DNA from: Bordetella parapertussis
GTDB lineage: Bacteria; Pseudomonadota; Gammaproteobacteria; Burkholderiales; Burkholderiaceae_C
Length of the DNA: 20,108 nt
NCBI GenBank assembly: GCA_945901125.1
Contig: CAMDKD010000048.1
Span: forward strand, 1 to 20,108
Direction: 5' to 3'
Shown in pieces: positions 18,341 to 20,108 of this stretch. How positions within the stretch are numbered: position 1 is the first letter of the stretch; every line of letters begins with the position of its first letter. Below the pieces are notes generated by a model. That model saw only the letters and a program-made list of their open reading frames with translations, did not search any database and was not told where the DNA came from. The position numbers and the translations under genes were made by a program.

Positions 18341-19852
18341 ATGAAATTAAAGTCTATTGTCATTCAAAATTTCCGATCATTCGTTAGTATGCAAGATCCA
18401 TTGGAGTTTGGCGACATAACCGTACTAATTGGGCCAAATAATGTAGGAAAAACATCCATTATTAAAGCAATCAGTTTTTTTCAAGAAGGTTTAGCATCAG
18501 GTTTTTCCTTAGACTGTAGAGATACAAGAAGAGAAACTGAAATTACGCTCTATTTAGAAAAAGGCAACTTGACATCTTTTGGTCTCGACAAAGAAATTCA
18601 TGAATCTTCATTTTCCAGAATGTATATAAAACAATTGGGAGCTGAAGTTATTTCAATCAGTTATCAAGATGCGTCTATCGGAACCGGTTTAAATCGATGC
18701 AATTCTAATGCGCCGCATCATGCTTTTATTCCTTTTTTTTCTAAACGTAAAGTTGGCTCTTACACTGAGTCAGTTCAAAATTTTTCAGGAAAATTAATCT
18801 TACCTAGCTTAAGTAATTTCGCGCAAAAATTGGTAGGGCTGCCTGCTTCAAACCCTAGTTATAAAATATATTCAACTGCATGTGAACAAGTACTGGGTTT
18901 TACTGTCTGTCACGTTGAGTCTATCGGTGGAGTGAAGCCAGGTGCTTTTTTTCCGGATGGTACTCCTATATCTATAGAGCAAATGGGTGAAGGAGTTGCA
19001 AATATTGCTGCATTTTTATATGAATTAGCAGTATCTAAAGAAAAAATATTTTTAATTGAAGAACCTGAAAATGATTTACATCCGAATGCACTTAAGGCAT
19101 TGTTGGATTTGATTATTGAAAGCAGTAAAAATAATCAATTTATTATTTCTACGCATTCGAATATTGTATTGAGTCATCTTGGTGCAGAGCCGAGCACCAG
19201 ATTATATGAGATAAAAAATAAAAGCAATTCATTTCCAGTGGATGCAGAGGTTAAAGAAATTTCAAAAAATCCAGAAGACCGATTTCGCGTGTTAAATGAA
19301 TTGGGGTATGCATTTACTGACTACCAGCTATGGGACGGATGGTTATTTCTTGAAGAGTCTTCTGCTGAGATAATTATAAAAAAATATCTTATTCCATGGT
19401 TTGTACCGGCATTAAAAAATATCAGAACTTTATCTGCTGCCGGCGTTAGTAATGTAGAGCCTTTATTTAGAGACTTTAGTAGATTGGTTTTATTTACTCA
19501 TTTGGAATCAGTTTATAAAAATAAAACATGGGTGCTGGTAGATGGAGATGATAAAGGTAAAGAAATAGTAAAAAAATTAAAACACGCATTTAAAGATTGG
19601 CCTATGGAAAAGTTTAACTGCTTTCAAGAGGTAAATTTCGAAAAATATTATCCAGCCTTTTTTTCTGATCGTATAGTTAGTACACTTTCAATTACCGATA
19701 AAGAAAAAAAGAGAATTGAAAAAAAGCAATTACTGCAAGACGTTTGTAGTTGGTTAGACCTCGCAACAGATAATGAAAAGAAAGAGTTGAAGTCATCCGC
19801 TAATGAAGTAATTAATTATTTAAAAACAATAAAAAAAGAATTAAGCTTGTAA
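18341..19852 (+). CDS. OLD-family protein: ABC-type ATPase with C-terminal Toprim domain
   Basis: This is a 503-aa protein. The N-terminal ATPase opens MKLKSIVIQNFRSF, typical of OLD/RecF-like proteins. Walker A is GPNNVGKTS (31-39), a signature-like QMGEGVANI is at 214-222, Walker B is IFLIEEPENDLHP (236-248), and the H-loop is STHSN (H272). The C-terminal part from about 334 is Toprim-like: LFLEESSAE (336-343; E338 as the Toprim glutamate), SAAGVSNVEPLF (365-376) and LVDGDDKG (399-406; D401 and D403). The usual Gly after the Toprim Glu is a Glu here. OLD proteins are ATP-regulated nucleases seen in P2 Old, Gabija GajA and PARIS-like systems. No UvrD-like helicase follows, so this is not a standard Gabija. 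The tail (about 450-503) is Lys/Glu-rich and helical. Confidence 0.85.
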   Translation: MKLKSIVIQNFRSFVSMQDPLEFGDITVLIGPNNVGKTSIIKAISFFQEGLASGFSLDCRDTRRETEITLYLEKGNLTSFGLDKEIHESSFSRMYIKQLGAEVISISYQDASIGTGLNRCNSNAPHHAFIPFFSKRKVGSYTESVQNFSGKLILPSLSNFAQKLVGLPASNPSYKIYSTACEQVLGFTVCHVESIGGVKPGAFFPDGTPISIEQMGEGVANIAAFLYELAVSKEKIFLIEEPENDLHPNALKALLDLIIESSKNNQFIISTHSNIVLSHLGAEPSTRLYEIKNKSNSFPVDAEVKEISKNPEDRFRVLNELGYAFTDYQLWDGWLFLEESSAEIIIKKYLIPWFVPALKNIRTLSAAGVSNVEPLFRDFSRLVLFTHLESVYKNKTWVLVDGDDKGKEIVKKLKHAFKDWPMEKFNCFQEVNFEKYYPAFFSDRIVSTLSITDKEKKRIEKKQLLQDVCSWLDLATDNEKKELKSSANEVINYLKTIKKELSL

Positions 19853-19896
19853 AAATTGATCCTATTTTTCATTTCAAATTTATCTAAAAAAATCAC

Positions 19897-19986
19897 ATGT
19901 CAAATAATTCTCAAATCATTTATGTATTGACAAATCCTGCAATGCCCGGGTTGATCAAAAGTAAGCGGCTGGGCATCCCATATTGA
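19897..19986 (+). pseudogene. 5' fragment of a GIY-YIG/T5orf172-like gene, cut by IS66 insertion
   Basis: ATG 19897 opens 21 codons of host sequence, MSNNSQIIYVLTNPAMPGLIK, and then runs into the IS, adding eight foreign residues to a stop at 19984-19986. IYVLTNPAMPGL(V/I)K is the characteristic beginning of Mug113/T5orf172 GIY-YIG proteins, where the next residues are normally IG(R/K)T. The IS66 left end begins at 19961, exactly within the codon after that Lys, so the break separates the GIY half from the YIG half of the active site. The fragment starts 44 bases after the OLD-type stop, on the same strand and AT-rich, so it was probably the third gene of the island. The remainder should lie beyond the IS, outside the window. 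Confidence 0.75.
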
Positions 19987-20009
19987 ATTTACCTTCGGCT
20001 AACCGGATC

Positions 20010-20036
20010 ATGTCCATTTACAAACCAAATGGACAT
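20010..20036 (+). repeat. Perfect hairpin over the tnpA start in the IS66 leader
   Basis: ATGTCCATTT at 20010-20019 is perfectly complementary to AAATGGACAT at 20027-20036, with a 7-base loop. The right arm contains the candidate ATG at 20029. The hairpin could limit translation of the transposase accessory protein, for example when read through from a host promoter (inferred). Confidence 0.55.
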
Positions 20037-20108
20037 TTACATGGGTGCCACAAAGGGCGGAACGAGGCGTAGCCACAGTGATGATTTCAGGGCAGCGGTG
20101 CTGGCGGA
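20029..20108 (+). CDS. tnpA: IS66 TnpA-like accessory protein (partial, 3' end outside window)
   Basis: The frame opens MDIYMGATKGGTRRSHSDDF followed by RAAVLA. RR-HSxxFRAxVL is the typical start of the small helix-turn-helix TnpA (IS66 orfA) protein. ATG 20029 and in-frame ATG 20041 are both possible starts, and the upstream hairpin overlaps the first. Only 26 codons are visible. TnpB and TnpC would follow to the right. Confidence 0.7.
   Translation, partial: MDIYMGATKGGTRRSHSDDFRAAVLA

Larger units (their letters stand above)
19961..20108 (+). mobile_element. IS66-family insertion sequence, left end (runs off the window)
   Basis: The element starts GTAAGCGGCTGGGCATCCCA at 19961. IS66-family inverted repeats begin with GTAA, commonly GTAAGCG. 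A transposase-accessory reading frame of TnpA type begins about 70 bases inside. The GC content rises sharply at the same point. IS66 elements make 8-bp target duplications, which here would be GATCAAAA (19953-19960); the other copy would be at the unseen right end. Confidence 0.8.

Noticed and set aside
18341..19852. Assignment of the OLD-type gene to Gabija (gajA)
   Set aside because: Gabija needs a UvrD-like helicase gene directly downstream. Here a GIY-YIG fragment follows, and a PD-(D/E)XK gene precedes.
19942..19977. Near-palindrome ATGCCCGG...CTGGGCAT spanning the IS66 junction
   Set aside because: One arm is host coding sequence and the other is IS terminus, so the symmetry arises by insertion and is very likely chance.

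Overview
The window looks like chromosome of a betaproteobacterium, most likely order Burkholderiales (Comamonadaceae-like). This is inferred from a GC-rich catabolic gene style, tight ATGA-type gene overlaps, and two Bug-family (tripartite tricarboxylate, TctC-like) periplasmic receptors, a family greatly expanded in that order. No rRNA, tRNA or CRISPR array was seen.

Layout. Positions 1-238 are non-coding, with a long hairpin and a 53-bp direct repeat that looks like the end of an IS21-type element. From 11270 down to 239 on the minus strand runs one compact 11-gene operon: periplasmic binding protein, LivH, LivM, LivG, LivF, a thiolase-superfamily protein without the nucleophilic Cys, a DUF35 zinc-ribbon/OB partner, an ADP-forming acyl-CoA ligase, a split AtuA-like pair and a PRISE-like short-chain reductase. 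It reads as import of an organic acid, CoA activation, side-chain processing and reduction. Divergently, on the plus strand from 11437, come an alpha/beta hydrolase, a fused MdcD/MdcE-like carboxyltransferase, a MatB-like malonyl-CoA synthetase and an orphan DUF433 protein, all translationally coupled, followed by two Bug receptors. This looks like malonate or related dicarboxylate handling.

At about 17500 the composition switches abruptly to AT-rich. The island holds a 204-aa PD-(D/E)XK-like nuclease, a 503-aa OLD-type protein (ABC-like ATPase plus C-terminal Toprim), and the first 21 codons of a third gene that resembles the start of GIY-YIG/T5orf172 nucleases. That third gene is cut at 19960/19961 by the left end of an IS66-family element, which runs off the window. 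The three-gene, three-nuclease-fold island, probably for anti-phage or anti-plasmid defence and partly inactivated by the IS, is the best candidate here for an undescribed system.

All functions are inferred from sequence motifs read by eye. No database search was run.
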